A stretch of 11,470 nt of DNA from an uncultured Bacteroidales bacterium (GCA_937901455.1 CALDIA010000057.1:1-11470), one strand, 5' to 3'; positions 1-9,465 are shown, numbered from the stretch's first letter. Numbers and translations are program-made. The notes: a model not told the origin generated them from the sequence alone.

Positions 1-10
1 TTTGTGTTTT

Positions 11-54
11 GACGCTGCAAAGATAGGGCAGGAGTGTGCAATGGAATTGCACGG
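11..54. repeat. left copy of a 44-bp direct repeat flanking the retron cassette
   Basis: Bases 11-54 align without gaps to 9741-9784, with 35 of 44 positions identical by hand count. The best-conserved blocks are GCAAAGATA and GTGTGCAA followed by GGAATTGCACGG. The repeat ends 15 nt before the helicase-PIN stop codon, and its partner ends the region upstream of the retron RNA, so the two copies bracket the whole cassette. Each copy also contains a promoter-like -7 box and a palindrome, so the similarity could come from shared regulation, from recombination at insertion, or from both. Confidence 0.65.
18..52 (-). promoter_or_regulatory. minus-strand promoter with palindromic operator, driving a gene left of the window
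   Basis: On the minus strand, 25-18 reads TATCTTTG, a perfect Bacteroidota -7 box (TAnnTTTG). Ten bases upstream of it lies the 17-bp palindrome GTGCAA-N5-TTGCAC (36-52), here extended to a 7-bp arm with a 3-nt centre. The same arrangement with identical spacing occurs at 9748-9782 and 10312-10346. A classical -33 TTTG at 19-21 nt is not clear, so the palindrome may be an activator or repressor site. It lies after the helicase-PIN stop codon and points out of the window, presumably towards the next minus-strand gene. The hairpin lacks a following T-run, so a terminator role is less likely. Confidence 0.55.
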
Positions 55-69
55 ACTTGGACGGATGAA

Positions 70-2289
70 TCAATATCGAATAAAATCTTTGAGAGAGATT
101 GTGGTAATACCAAGAGCGCTTGCTCTTGATTGTAGCATATTGTCCGAAGTTAGCAAAATTGGATTGTCCTTTTTGTACTTTAATGCGACCGACAATATCA
201 AACAATCGGGATTATGTCTGTCAAAGCCTTGTGGCAACAACGAAAGGTTTGCTTCTTCCATTTGAGAATAGTGTTTGACAAATGCAGTGTTTATGTTCTT
301 TGCAGCCTCATTCAGGTTCTTCTTGTCAACATCTGCTTTTAACTTCAGTTTGTCAAGTTCTTCCAAAACCGTCGCGGGAATGATTATTTTGTATTTGTTT
401 CCGATGCGAGAAATGATATCAGGGCAGTTGACAAACACGTTGGTGTCAATGATATAGATGTTTTCTTTGCCTTCTACAAGTTCTTTTCTCTTTCTTTCAA
501 ATTGCGACAGATCAATTTTGCCTGTTATTGTTACGCCGATATTACCAGCGGTTATAGTTTTTGGTTCAAACGCCACGAGTTTATCGTCTTGCGCTTTCAA
601 AAGATACTTGCGGACTTCCTCGGACATGTTCTCTTTCAAAATGGAATTATCCGCTACAATTATTGTGTTGAATTTGGCACGAGAAGTGGCTACATTGAAC
701 AAGTCGTTTTCTAACGAATACCGCAGAGATGCATTGGGAATGAAAAAGACACAATAATCAACAGTCAACCCCTGAACCCTATCAACAGTCTCGATACGAA
801 TGTTGTCAGGCAATTCTTTTGTGGTCGTCCAATTAACGACGAAGTATTTTTGCAATGCTCGGACAGACTCCCTGAATTTTGAAAGCACGGCAATCTCAGC
901 TTTTGGCGATTCTGCAATGATTTTGCTTACAAGGCAATAGATTGAATCAAATGCGTTGGTTGGTGCTTTGTCGCCTACGCTCATATCAATTCCAATAAAC
1001 ACTGGGCCGCCTTGTGGATTTAAATCCGGCAACTTCGACGGGATTGTTTGTATTTCTGAAACAGAACGTAATTCGTTGTTATAGAACACGCCTGTGCTTT
1101 CGGCACCTCGTTTTGTCAAACGGAATGTGTCGCTTAGCATATATGATTTGAAGGAGAAATTGTGGCAAACGGTTTCAAAACCTTTGACAATCGAAGTCCA
1201 TTGAAATCTGTTTATCACATCTTCATTAGTTACCACAATCGGCGCCAACTGATTCTGGTCGCCAATCAAGATAACTTTCTCGCCTAATTTCATTGCTGCG
1301 GCTATCATTGGCAGAAGCGCTTGGCTGGCCTCGTCCATGATGACATAGTTAAAGGGCTTATTAGTGCTATCCTTTGCCCATCCACTGGATATATAGAATG
1401 TTGCAAGTGAAAGATTACCCTGTGAAGCATTGCAAAGATTGTCTTGTATCGGTTGAAGTTTAGGCAGTTCCCTGCTTTCGTCAACTGTAAGGCTTGTTTT
1501 TGAAACCTTGCCTTTTTCAAGGAATGGCTTAACGTCATCCTTTTTTGCCAACTCCATCAAAGCCTGATTGGTGAGAGCTGTAACCAAAACGCTTTTGTTG
1601 TCTGCTAACAGTTTGGCTGCAAGTTGAGCCATTCGGTACGTCTTGCCTGTTCCGGGAGGCCCTTGTACGACAACACAATTATTGGTCTTCATGTCGTTGC
1701 TTAACAAAGAAGTAAAATCCACCTTCGCTTCGATTTTCTGTGGATTCCACTGATTGGATGTTTCTTCATAATCCAAAACACGTTGAGTTTCCACACACGA
1801 TGAATCACGTACAATATCTATGAGGTTTAGCAGGTATTGCAAAGGTGGGTCTTTAGGACCAAAGGCAATGATGGGCTTTTCAGATTCTAATAATTGAGCA
1901 AATTCTGTCGTCAGATTCTTTATACCAATAATACAGAAATCATTTTCTTCTGATTTCTGAATCCATGCACATAAAGCATCGGAATATGTGCGCTGATAGT
2001 TCTGCCGAAGATCTGCCCAAGAATTATTACCCCAATTTTTGAAACTACCCATTTCGCCAATAAGGAACGAGGCTGTCCAAAACGAGTTTTTGCGTGGCAT
2101 ATTATCAGAATTACGCACCTTGAAAATAGCCATTCCGCTTGGTTGCAACTTAATGAAGCGACCAACAAACACTTCACCTCGTTCTTTCAGAGTTATTGCT
2201 TTGATAGAAACGAGTTGCCCGTAGTCAGCGATTATTGTTTCGAGTTCTTTTTTTAGAAACTCTTCGTAGTCTGTTCGTGTATATTTCAT
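70..2289 (-). CDS. Upf1/Dna2-like SF1 helicase with C-terminal PIN nuclease domain
   Basis: A 739-aa protein, last gene of the retron operon, starting 2 nt after the preceding stop codon, which implies translational coupling. Residues 1-200 are a poorly conserved N-terminal region. The superfamily 1 helicase core follows: Walker A GPPGTGKT (210-217), motif Ia (234-247), DEAS box (319-322), motif III GDQNQL (343-348), TFR motif IV (388-390), VDRVQG motif V (502-507) and TSRAK motif VI (535-539). This order fits the Upf1/Dna2/Nam7 group, which unwinds RNA or DNA with ATP. Residues 611-739 form a PIN domain beginning IIDTNVFV, with the expected acidic residues at about D615, E644, D695 and D716, so a metal-dependent RNase is predicted to be intact. 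A helicase tethered to a PIN nuclease suggests unwinding-coupled cleavage of RNA. Its role in this retron is inferred from the operon. Domain calls are strong; substrate is unknown. Confidence 0.93.
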   Translation of the reverse strand: MKYTRTDYEEFLKKELETIIADYGQLVSIKAITLKERGEVFVGRFIKLQPSGMAIFKVRNSDNMPRKNSFWTASFLIGEMGSFKNWGNNSWADLRQNYQRTYSDALCAWIQKSEENDFCIIGIKNLTTEFAQLLESEKPIIAFGPKDPPLQYLLNLIDIVRDSSCVETQRVLDYEETSNQWNPQKIEAKVDFTSLLSNDMKTNNCVVVQGPPGTGKTYRMAQLAAKLLADNKSVLVTALTNQALMELAKKDDVKPFLEKGKVSKTSLTVDESRELPKLQPIQDNLCNASQGNLSLATFYISSGWAKDSTNKPFNYVIMDEASQALLPMIAAAMKLGEKVILIGDQNQLAPIVVTNEDVINRFQWTSIVKGFETVCHNFSFKSYMLSDTFRLTKRGAESTGVFYNNELRSVSEIQTIPSKLPDLNPQGGPVFIGIDMSVGDKAPTNAFDSIYCLVSKIIAESPKAEIAVLSKFRESVRALQKYFVVNWTTTKELPDNIRIETVDRVQGLTVDYCVFFIPNASLRYSLENDLFNVATSRAKFNTIIVADNSILKENMSEEVRKYLLKAQDDKLVAFEPKTITAGNIGVTITGKIDLSQFERKRKELVEGKENIYIIDTNVFVNCPDIISRIGNKYKIIIPATVLEELDKLKLKADVDKKNLNEAAKNINTAFVKHYSQMEEANLSLLPQGFDRHNPDCLILSVALKYKKDNPILLTSDNMLQSRASALGITTISLKDFIRY

Positions 2290-2291
2290 AA

Positions 2292-5200
2292 TTATAAATT
2301 ATTATCGTCAAATTCATTTTGAAGTCCCTGTGTCTCAGAATCTATTCCAAACCCTTTTATATCGTCAATTATATCATACTGGGGATTCTTGACAGCAAAT
2401 GTTGAGCGTTTGATGTATGTGAATATTTTTCCAAGTGCAGCATAGTAATGATGTGGCGTGTATTCAGTATCAAAAATCAAATTAACGTCAGATCCTTTTG
2501 CAAATAATTTCTCATACGAGACGCTATGACATCCCTTGTTATCATACAGAATTAAGATGTTATCTTTGCTTTCCGTCAGTGCTTGAAAATCGGTAGCACT
2601 TAAATAAATATGTCCACCTTTACAACTTTTTACAACAACTGTTACACTTTTTCCATCTGACTTTTGAACAACGTTATGAATCTGACATGCCGAACGCCAT
2701 TTTTGATACTTGTCAAACTCATCAGAAGAATGTACATAATCCGATTTTGAAAAATCAAAATTCTTACTTTCAAGATACTTTTTGGCGGCATTCATTGCCT
2801 CTTTATGTATCTCAATTTGATCTTTTATTGTCACTCCATCTCTACTGTATATATCACCTTGGTATGTGTCATTGTATGTTTCTTGAGCTTGAGTCAGCTT
2901 TTCTGAAGGTTTGAAAACCTCAAAACCCTGCCCACGCAATGATTTAATATATTCTTCCGCATGAATAGGCAATGGTTGTTTTATTTGGTTTTCTTCAATT
3001 CCTTTCAACAAATCATCATAATCTAACCCTTTCTTCTGCAGCGCCTTTTTGATTTTTTCCTTTTCTTTTTTCAGATTATCATAGTCGTCTTTATCTTCTT
3101 GAGTTAGAGAAACCTTACCGTCTGAACATAAAAACTTGTAATCGTCAAGACCAAAACCACACTTGCCGTCCTTGACGACTTCAAACAACAGAATGTCTTC
3201 TATCTTTCGAGCATCGCTAACAAACAATTTCTTCTCTTGCGAGTTATAGTAATAGTGGCTTTCAGAATCCTCATAATTCAACAATATTTCATTCTTGTAT
3301 GACAATTGGCTTGGTAGAATTCCTGGATAAATGAAGATTCGTGGAATACGGTCTTCAATCCATTCTTTGTATTCTTTTGTGTCCCATTCTATGGAATTTT
3401 CTTCCATTTTTTTGTTATCCCAATGGTCTGTCAAGTCTTTGCACTTATCTTTTAGAGACAGAAGTATATTCTTCTGGTACTCACCAACAAAAGGACGTTC
3501 AAAGTCATTAGCTGTTGCAATAAACTCAATTCCGGAATTTATTTCTTCATCTGAAAGTTTGTCGATGAAGTTTATAGGTTTATCTTCCAGAAATAGTTTA
3601 CGGAATTGTATGGCATTGCAATTAGAAGTTTGTACGCCATTATCCTTGAGATATTTTATCTTCTTTTCATCGTCAGCCCATTTTTCAATAATTGGTAACA
3701 ATTGTTCGTCTTCAGATACATAATCAGAATCGAAGTATTTGTCAATAAAACAGTTTTTCAGATGATAAGTAAACGGCGACTCCTCTACTGAAATACCATT
3801 GTCAAAAAGGAAATCTAATAACTCATACACAAAGTCGTCTGTTTCTTTATTCAAGTCAATTTTGGGAACATATCGATTATTCCAGCCTTTTTTCTGGCGG
3901 CGATAGTATGTTGCGAATAAAAATTGCTGCGCATTTCCATCAACATTCCATTCAGAAAAATATGCTTCTGGGATGCCAAGATGCTGATTTAATTCTCTAT
4001 GTACATCATATACGGACTTTGATTTTTCTGTAAAGAACTTATCCAAATCTTTCTTGCTTTCAAAAAGTGCCTTTATCTCATCTTTAGAACTTGATTGATC
4101 TTGATATTGAGGCAACAATTTCGCCAACGACATCTTCACCTTTTTCGTTTCTCCATTTTGATAAAAATCGCACACAACATCATCAGAAACAGAGAAATCT
4201 TTGACACACCGCCCATCAAAGTAAATCTTTGACGAGAATTCAGACGGTTCACTATAAACAGACAAAGCCAATTGAAGAATACGATATTTGTAGGAATCCT
4301 TCTTGTATTTTTCTTCTCCCGAAGTCAAATCCATCCTCTCAATATTCTGCAAATATAGTCTCTTTGTGTTTTCTCCAGATTTTTCAATAATTGGTAATAA
4401 TTGTTTATAACTATTATCATTGGCTTTATGTTGTGAAATCAGTTGTTGTGTATATTTTTCATCAGTCCATGGATATTCTCCGTACAAATCAGTTACCGCA
4501 ACACCAAATTCATCTCGATGTTTCCATATAACCTCTTCAAATTCATCTTCTTGTGAAATTAGATAGTTTGCCAAATCAGCATCATAATCTTCTTTGGATA
4601 GGACATATTCATACAGCCACGCAGGAATATTTTCGCGGTAAGCAAACATTTCTCCGAGCGGCTTAAATATGCCATTCACATTTTTGAAAATAGCAATGTC
4701 TTTCTTGAGTTTTTCCTCTACACATTTAAAACCCCTTAAAGCGAAGAATAACGATTTTCTTTCATCAATTGTGAGTTCAGAAAAATCACGGTCAACAATA
4801 GAATTGAATAAATCCCCTTCGTTTTGCTGTTTTACAAACTTGTATATAGGATGGTTCTTGTCGAAAACATTGTCAGAACATACAAAACCAAGTTTTGACA
4901 ACACATCCTTGACGGGGGCAATGTGCTCTGTTGTAATGATATAGTCAGTGGTTTCTGTTTCTTTACAAGATTTGTATTCTTCTCCAAATTGGAACAATGG
5001 CAAGTTGGAAACAAAAGAACGCAAATCGTTTTCTCGTTTTTCGTTATTGTTCTTGTCAATCCACCTATACAATGTTTTCTTTTGCTCATCGGTGGCAGAC
5101 ACAAACCATTCGTTGAAATCTTCGTTATCGGTAATGGCTCCTATAACATCATCAAATTTCAAAGTTTCGATATGCTCGAAGATATCCTCTTCCAATATTT

Positions 5201-7568
5201 TGCTATCAATTTTTTCGGATGGTAGGCATTTTTCGGTTTCCAGTAATTTGCAGAACAAATCTGCTCCGATGATTTCAGACAAGCCTGTTTTGTCAATAAT
5301 TATCTCGTTTTGCCGTGCAAGTTCGCCTTTGTGGTTGAGGATAAAGGCTTCGGATTCGAGGGCGGTTCTATATGCACTATTGAAACTTTGAGCGAGTTGT
5401 TCTACATCAAGTGTGGAATCATCAAAGTATTGCAATGGTAATAGTTTCAAGCAATTATGTTCTCCTTTCTTAGATAGTTCTGCAACCCATTTGACAAGTA
5501 ATTCTCCAATATTTGCCATTAGATAATAATTCCATGGATTATCCAGTAATGTTTCTCGATTGGCATGCAGTACGAAATCGCCATTAATATAAAACGGGAA
5601 AGGGAAACGATGCTCGTTCATTGGCAAATACGCATACAAACTATTACCTTTGCTTTCTGTAATGTTCCCATCGTTATAATTGGCAACAAATGATATTGTC
5701 GTAGTTTGAGAAGAAGCAATCCTATCTGGAATATCCTCTAATTCCTGATGGTTGTTATCATAAAACTTGTTTTCTTTCTCACCCTGTCTATTTGTGATTT
5801 CTTTTATTTGAATATCAATACCTTTATCTTCAAACGCCTCATTAGAAACAGGAATATCTTCGAAATCCTTTTTGATTAATTTTTCCGTTCGCTTACTTGC
5901 GAAAGAATTTTTTATCGTTACGATACCATCTTTGATATCTTTGGTAATTGTTTTATTAGCAAATTTCAAGTCTATCCTGTTGGTGTGCCGTAAAAACAGG
6001 ATAAACTTTGGATTATCAAACAGAAATTCAATGGCTTTGATGTAGTCCTCTATTTTTTGGTTCTTTATATTGAGTGCAAACGAAACTTTTTGGTTTTTAG
6101 CAAAAGCAGACTTTTTCAGAGAGTCAGGGACAGCGTCATACCAAATAGGTAGAAGTTGCCACGGAATATCTTTTACACCGCTAAAATTATCTCGTTGTGT
6201 AGCATATTTTTCAATAAATTGAGACATTTCATGTTCTCCACTAATATTTCTCACTATCGAATAAAACTTGTCAAAATCCTCAAACAACAACTCGCCTTTA
6301 TCAAATTTGAAATGGTAACCACCTGAATCAACAAACACTTGTTGAGAGTTAGTAAAAACTGATTTAAAACCAATCCCTTTATAACCAGTTTTTTCTTTAC
6401 TTGACTTCGTGCTTTTTGCAGCAGATACCAAGGATTCAAAATCTTTATAACTAAAGTGCAACCCATTATGCGTAAATATCAAATAATTGTCTTTTTGGTC
6501 GATATTTATATTTACTCCAGCCTGCGATGCTGCATCATCTGCATTTTGAATCAATTCAAAAAACATTCTTTCTGCAGAAGAATACATCTCCAAACCAACC
6601 GTATTAAGGATATTGGCAAGTGACGAATTTGATGCTGGACTATCGTGCCAACTAAACGCTTTTTTCACATCACTTTTATACGGATTGTCAACCTTGCCAA
6701 TTATTTCAGCTGTAAATTGAAACAATTGAGACCTTTCAAGGCGCTTTTTTCTGTCAACTATGTTTGTTAGTTTGATTTCATAGTAATCTCCGTCAACAAC
6801 TTGATTATCATACGAATTGACAACTACTGCTTTAAGGTTATATCCGTATATGGGGTCTATAAGCAGTTGACCTTTATGCAATTCATCACATGAATATAGA
6901 TTTTCGACGAACGCAAACTTGCCAGATTGTATTACCTGCCCAATAAACACATTAGAATCATGTCCGGCATATTTCAGAAGATCGGACAAAGACAAGTCAT
7001 AAAGATTGTCATCGTAAGGTTTATCATTCAAAAGTTTTAGGCTAAAATACAACTGGTCGTTTTCATGTTTAATATACACCACATTGATTATCTCTCCATC
7101 GAACAACAAATCTTCCAATCGGTCAATTTCGTTCCAATTGGTGTCTTCTTTTTTTATAACTCCTTGAATATCTCCAACTTGTATTATGACTTTTGAGTTT
7201 TGAACACGAATAACCTCGGCTTCAAATTTAGTACCACACTCATGTGATGAAGCGAAACTTTCAACCCGTTGTTTCATAATGGCCTTTTCTTCTTTTTTGC
7301 GAAGTTTATCCTGTTCTTTTTCGTATGTGGTAATATCGGATAAAGTGATAAAACCTTTGTCGTTGATATTGTAAATGGCAACCTCTACATTGTCGCCAAC
7401 TGATTTTGTGAAGTTACCGTTTTCATCAAATAAACTTGGCATCAAACGATTCGGCATAAAGCCAAATTGATTTTGCCACAATGGTAAAAAAGAGCAATAA
7501 CATCCATTTTCTTGAATCTTGTTGATTCGTACTCGAATTTTATTGTCGTTTGAGTTTTCCATAAACAT
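2292..7568 (-). CDS. giant S1/OB-repeat, sacsin/NO VEIN-like Hsp90-type (GHKL) ATPase protein
   Basis: A 1758-aa protein, start 5 nt after the HEPN gene. The N-terminus looks like S1/OB RNA-binding folds: repeat 1 at about 8-80 (ends GFITLSD), repeat 2 at about 112-185 (ends LYFSLK), perhaps a third at 205-272. A GHKL ATPase domain follows at about 310-430: N-box ELIQNADDA (338-346, with E338, N342 and D345), G1-like HNGLHF (367-372) and glycine-rich GYKGIGFKS (395-403). These match the sacsin/NO VEIN branch of Hsp90-type ATPases. Residues 430-1500 are long, charged and featureless to me. Residues about 1590-1700 resemble DUF3883, a restriction-endonuclease-like fold, but the expected E-x-K reads VVVKS, so catalysis there is doubtful. 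Such giant ATPases recur in defence loci. I infer a scaffold, sensor or chaperone that binds nucleic acid. ATG at 7568 and 7562 are both possible starts; neither has a strong ribosome site. Confidence 0.9.
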   Translation of the reverse strand: MFMENSNDNKIRVRINKIQENGCYCSFLPLWQNQFGFMPNRLMPSLFDENGNFTKSVGDNVEVAIYNINDKGFITLSDITTYEKEQDKLRKKEEKAIMKQRVESFASSHECGTKFEAEVIRVQNSKVIIQVGDIQGVIKKEDTNWNEIDRLEDLLFDGEIINVVYIKHENDQLYFSLKLLNDKPYDDNLYDLSLSDLLKYAGHDSNVFIGQVIQSGKFAFVENLYSCDELHKGQLLIDPIYGYNLKAVVVNSYDNQVVDGDYYEIKLTNIVDRKKRLERSQLFQFTAEIIGKVDNPYKSDVKKAFSWHDSPASNSSLANILNTVGLEMYSSAERMFFELIQNADDAASQAGVNINIDQKDNYLIFTHNGLHFSYKDFESLVSAAKSTKSSKEKTGYKGIGFKSVFTNSQQVFVDSGGYHFKFDKGELLFEDFDKFYSIVRNISGEHEMSQFIEKYATQRDNFSGVKDIPWQLLPIWYDAVPDSLKKSAFAKNQKVSFALNIKNQKIEDYIKAIEFLFDNPKFILFLRHTNRIDLKFANKTITKDIKDGIVTIKNSFASKRTEKLIKKDFEDIPVSNEAFEDKGIDIQIKEITNRQGEKENKFYDNNHQELEDIPDRIASSQTTTISFVANYNDGNITESKGNSLYAYLPMNEHRFPFPFYINGDFVLHANRETLLDNPWNYYLMANIGELLVKWVAELSKKGEHNCLKLLPLQYFDDSTLDVEQLAQSFNSAYRTALESEAFILNHKGELARQNEIIIDKTGLSEIIGADLFCKLLETEKCLPSEKIDSKILEEDIFEHIETLKFDDVIGAITDNEDFNEWFVSATDEQKKTLYRWIDKNNNEKRENDLRSFVSNLPLFQFGEEYKSCKETETTDYIITTEHIAPVKDVLSKLGFVCSDNVFDKNHPIYKFVKQQNEGDLFNSIVDRDFSELTIDERKSLFFALRGFKCVEEKLKKDIAIFKNVNGIFKPLGEMFAYRENIPAWLYEYVLSKEDYDADLANYLISQEDEFEEVIWKHRDEFGVAVTDLYGEYPWTDEKYTQQLISQHKANDNSYKQLLPIIEKSGENTKRLYLQNIERMDLTSGEEKYKKDSYKYRILQLALSVYSEPSEFSSKIYFDGRCVKDFSVSDDVVCDFYQNGETKKVKMSLAKLLPQYQDQSSSKDEIKALFESKKDLDKFFTEKSKSVYDVHRELNQHLGIPEAYFSEWNVDGNAQQFLFATYYRRQKKGWNNRYVPKIDLNKETDDFVYELLDFLFDNGISVEESPFTYHLKNCFIDKYFDSDYVSEDEQLLPIIEKWADDEKKIKYLKDNGVQTSNCNAIQFRKLFLEDKPINFIDKLSDEEINSGIEFIATANDFERPFVGEYQKNILLSLKDKCKDLTDHWDNKKMEENSIEWDTKEYKEWIEDRIPRIFIYPGILPSQLSYKNEILLNYEDSESHYYYNSQEKKLFVSDARKIEDILLFEVVKDGKCGFGLDDYKFLCSDGKVSLTQEDKDDYDNLKKEKEKIKKALQKKGLDYDDLLKGIEENQIKQPLPIHAEEYIKSLRGQGFEVFKPSEKLTQAQETYNDTYQGDIYSRDGVTIKDQIEIHKEAMNAAKKYLESKNFDFSKSDYVHSSDEFDKYQKWRSACQIHNVVQKSDGKSVTVVVKSCKGGHIYLSATDFQALTESKDNILILYDNKGCHSVSYEKLFAKGSDVNLIFDTEYTPHHYYAALGKIFTYIKRSTFAVKNPQYDIIDDIKGFGIDSETQGLQNEFDDNNL

Positions 7569-7573
7569 AGTTT

Positions 7574-8302
7574 TTATCTTTCTTGGTTCTTATTTATTTC
7601 TTCCTCAATCTTAGCAGAAACTTTCTTCAATAGTATTCTTATCGAATTGAAACTTTGATACTTAAAGAAATTGTATAGTTTTTCGTTTTTGTCTTTTTTA
7701 ATAACGTCGCACCTGTGTAAACCTTCATTCCGCACTTGCCTTAACTCCGACAAGGTTTTGAAAGTGAAATCCATGTTTTCTGGAGTATAGGGGAAAAACT
7801 CTTCGCAAAAAGCATACATTTTTTTCTCTACAACAATGTCACCGACGTTCTGCTCTTTCCCGTTTCTTTTATATGGATACTTTGAAGTCTCTGTTTTTTT
7901 CTCAATATGATTAAGTAAATCTTCCAAATCCGGATATGTAATGTAGTAATAGTAGTTGAGCAAGTTCTCTATCTGATAAAACGCATTCACGCAAAAATGG
8001 TAAAAACGTTCCGTTTCGTCAATGGTCTGAAAGTCCAGTGCGTTATTTTCCATTCGCAGATTGTCAACCAAAAGTTGATTGCGCAAAGAAACGTTTGAAA
8101 TATAGTTGTAATGCAGACTGTTGTCGCCTTTGATTTGAAGTGCCTCTCTGATAAATCTAATGTCCTGAGTTGCGGTTTGAACGTTGGCTTCGGAATCGAA
8201 TCTCTTCCTCAATTCCTCCACAAACCATTCGTTGCCTTTTGTTTTGGCCAGACTGTCGATGAAGTCAAGCAGCTTGTTCAGTTGTTCTTTGTCTTGTCCC
8301 AT
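7574..8302 (-). CDS. HEPN-motif protein, candidate retron RNase effector
   Basis: A 242-aa, mostly helical protein whose start lies 11 nt after the RT stop codon and whose end is 5 nt before the giant ATPase gene. I see no named full-length family. Residues 98-120 form a helix with FCVNAFYQIENLLNYYYY, and residues 187-197 carry LRQVRNEGLHR. The latter contains R191-N-x3-H196, the R-x4-6-H signature (with the favoured Asn after Arg) of HEPN ribonucleases. This fold is common in toxins, Abi proteins and CRISPR effectors, usually as dimers that cut RNA. The motif lies towards the C-terminus of a long helical region, as expected. Its place directly after the RT is the usual location of a retron effector gene, so I infer it is the toxin restrained by RT-msDNA. 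The motif is clear but short; the fold assignment is moderate, and the gene itself is secure. Confidence 0.88.
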   Translation of the reverse strand: MGQDKEQLNKLLDFIDSLAKTKGNEWFVEELRKRFDSEANVQTATQDIRFIREALQIKGDNSLHYNYISNVSLRNQLLVDNLRMENNALDFQTIDETERFYHFCVNAFYQIENLLNYYYYITYPDLEDLLNHIEKKTETSKYPYKRNGKEQNVGDIVVEKKMYAFCEEFFPYTPENMDFTFKTLSELRQVRNEGLHRCDVIKKDKNEKLYNFFKYQSFNSIRILLKKVSAKIEEEINKNQER

Positions 8303-8313
8303 AGCGTTGTATT

Positions 8314-9444
8314 TTACAAGATTGATAAGTCAAAGTTTGATTCACAAAGGCTTTGCAAGGTGGCGGAAAGCGCATCGTTGGAGAGCAGGGGTTTCTCTTT
8401 GCCGTTCCGGGCTTTGTCCCCTTTGACAACGCCACTAATGCCCATCAACTTTTCGAAACGTTCCTCCAGCTTGCGATAAGTGCTGTCGTTGACACCTTTC
8501 ACCATTTTTAGATATTCCAACTTTCCGTCAATCACGTTCTCGATGTGGTGCGTTCCCTCAACATGCTTTGTGGGATGGTAATGTTGGATGAAAACGCTCT
8601 GGGCATAATCATAACCGCCCAACTCCCAATTGTGGAGCATGGTGCGGACTTGCTTTACGTATTTCTGCGTCACGTTCACCTTTTCGTTGACGGTTAGCCC
8701 GGTCACTTCTTGACGCTCGTGCCTGCAATTCAGGCGCGTCTTGTCTCCGTTAACGGTAAAACCTTCTTTTTCAACGAATGTGTGTAATTCCTTGACGAAG
8801 TCGCCGTCATCGTGGAACAGGTTGGCCGAGCCGCTGAAAGTGATGTCGTCGGCATAGCGCGAATAACGCAAGTCATAGCGTTCAGCCAATCTCGACAAAC
8901 GCCAGTCCAAACGTTCACAGATGACGTTGGTCAAAGTGGGCGAGGTTGGCGCACCTTGAGGCAGACAACCTTCGTGGCAACAGAGATCCGTTATCAGGCT
9001 CGCCAAATCTTTTCCGAAGGAAAAAGGCGGTGCCATCAGCCGAGCGAACACCCTGCCGGACTTGATGCTCGGAAAGAAGTCTTTGAGGTCGATGTTATAG
9101 ACATAGTTCTGCCCAAGATGCATTTGGGCGTTGCTGACCACCGAACGATGGGCCACGAAGCCGTGAGCTGCGACATGAGGCGTGAACATCTCTTGTAGCA
9201 TGACGTTCAAACAACGTTGGATGCACTTCAAGCCGACATTAGGGGCAGTAATGGTTCTAAACTCGCCCTGCTTTTTCTTCGGGATCTTGAACTGAACGTA
9301 ACGATTCCGATTGTTTTGCGAATAGGCATGGAAAGTCAGTTGTCGCAGCGTAATGGCATGACATTTCTCGCCGTAAAGCTCTTTTTTGATGGCGTTGAGC
9401 TTTTTCAACAATTCCGTCGTTCCGTTATGTTTCTGTTCAGGCAT
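8314..9444 (-). CDS. retron reverse transcriptase
   Basis: A 376-aa RNA-directed DNA polymerase. RT motifs in order: IPKKKQGEFRTI near 54-65, GFVAHRSVVSNAQMH (95-109), YNIDLKDFFPSI with catalytic D119 (116-127), LPQGAPTSP (161-169), YADD with D199 and D200 (197-200), VNGDKT (231-236) and QEVTGL (245-250). NAxxH (here NAQMH, 105-109) and VTG (247-249) are the region X and Y hallmarks of retron RTs, which use them to recognise the msr RNA. No group II intron maturase or endonuclease domain is present; the remaining 125 residues are the thumb and a C-terminal extension. The enzyme is expected to copy the msd part of the adjacent RNA from a 2'-OH branch to make msDNA and to stay bound to it. The ATG is 21 nt beyond the end of a2, with AAGGA 4 nt upstream of it. 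Base composition is more balanced than in the three genes downstream. Confidence 0.96.
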   Translation of the reverse strand: MPEQKHNGTTELLKKLNAIKKELYGEKCHAITLRQLTFHAYSQNNRNRYVQFKIPKKKQGEFRTITAPNVGLKCIQRCLNVMLQEMFTPHVAAHGFVAHRSVVSNAQMHLGQNYVYNIDLKDFFPSIKSGRVFARLMAPPFSFGKDLASLITDLCCHEGCLPQGAPTSPTLTNVICERLDWRLSRLAERYDLRYSRYADDITFSGSANLFHDDGDFVKELHTFVEKEGFTVNGDKTRLNCRHERQEVTGLTVNEKVNVTQKYVKQVRTMLHNWELGGYDYAQSVFIQHYHPTKHVEGTHHIENVIDGKLEYLKMVKGVNDSTYRKLEERFEKLMGISGVVKGDKARNGKEKPLLSNDALSATLQSLCESNFDLSIL

Positions 9445-9465
9445 TCTTCCTTATTATTATGTCCT

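Noticed and set aside
36..52. Rho-independent terminator of the retron operon
   Set aside because: The hairpin is short, not GC-rich, and not followed by a T-run on the minus strand; identical palindromes at two other sites sit upstream of -7 boxes.
3331..3723. Plus-strand open frames of 90-150 codons within the giant ATPase gene (for example 3331-3723 and 4948-5391)
   Set aside because: They are antisense shadows of a strongly supported coding sequence, with serine/phenylalanine-rich translations typical of reversed AT-rich codons.
8314..9444. Group II intron maturase or DRT/Abi-type reverse transcriptase
   Set aside because: There is no maturase X or HNH domain and no intron RNA, and the NAxxH and VTG motifs plus an adjacent a1/a2 RNA specify a retron RT.
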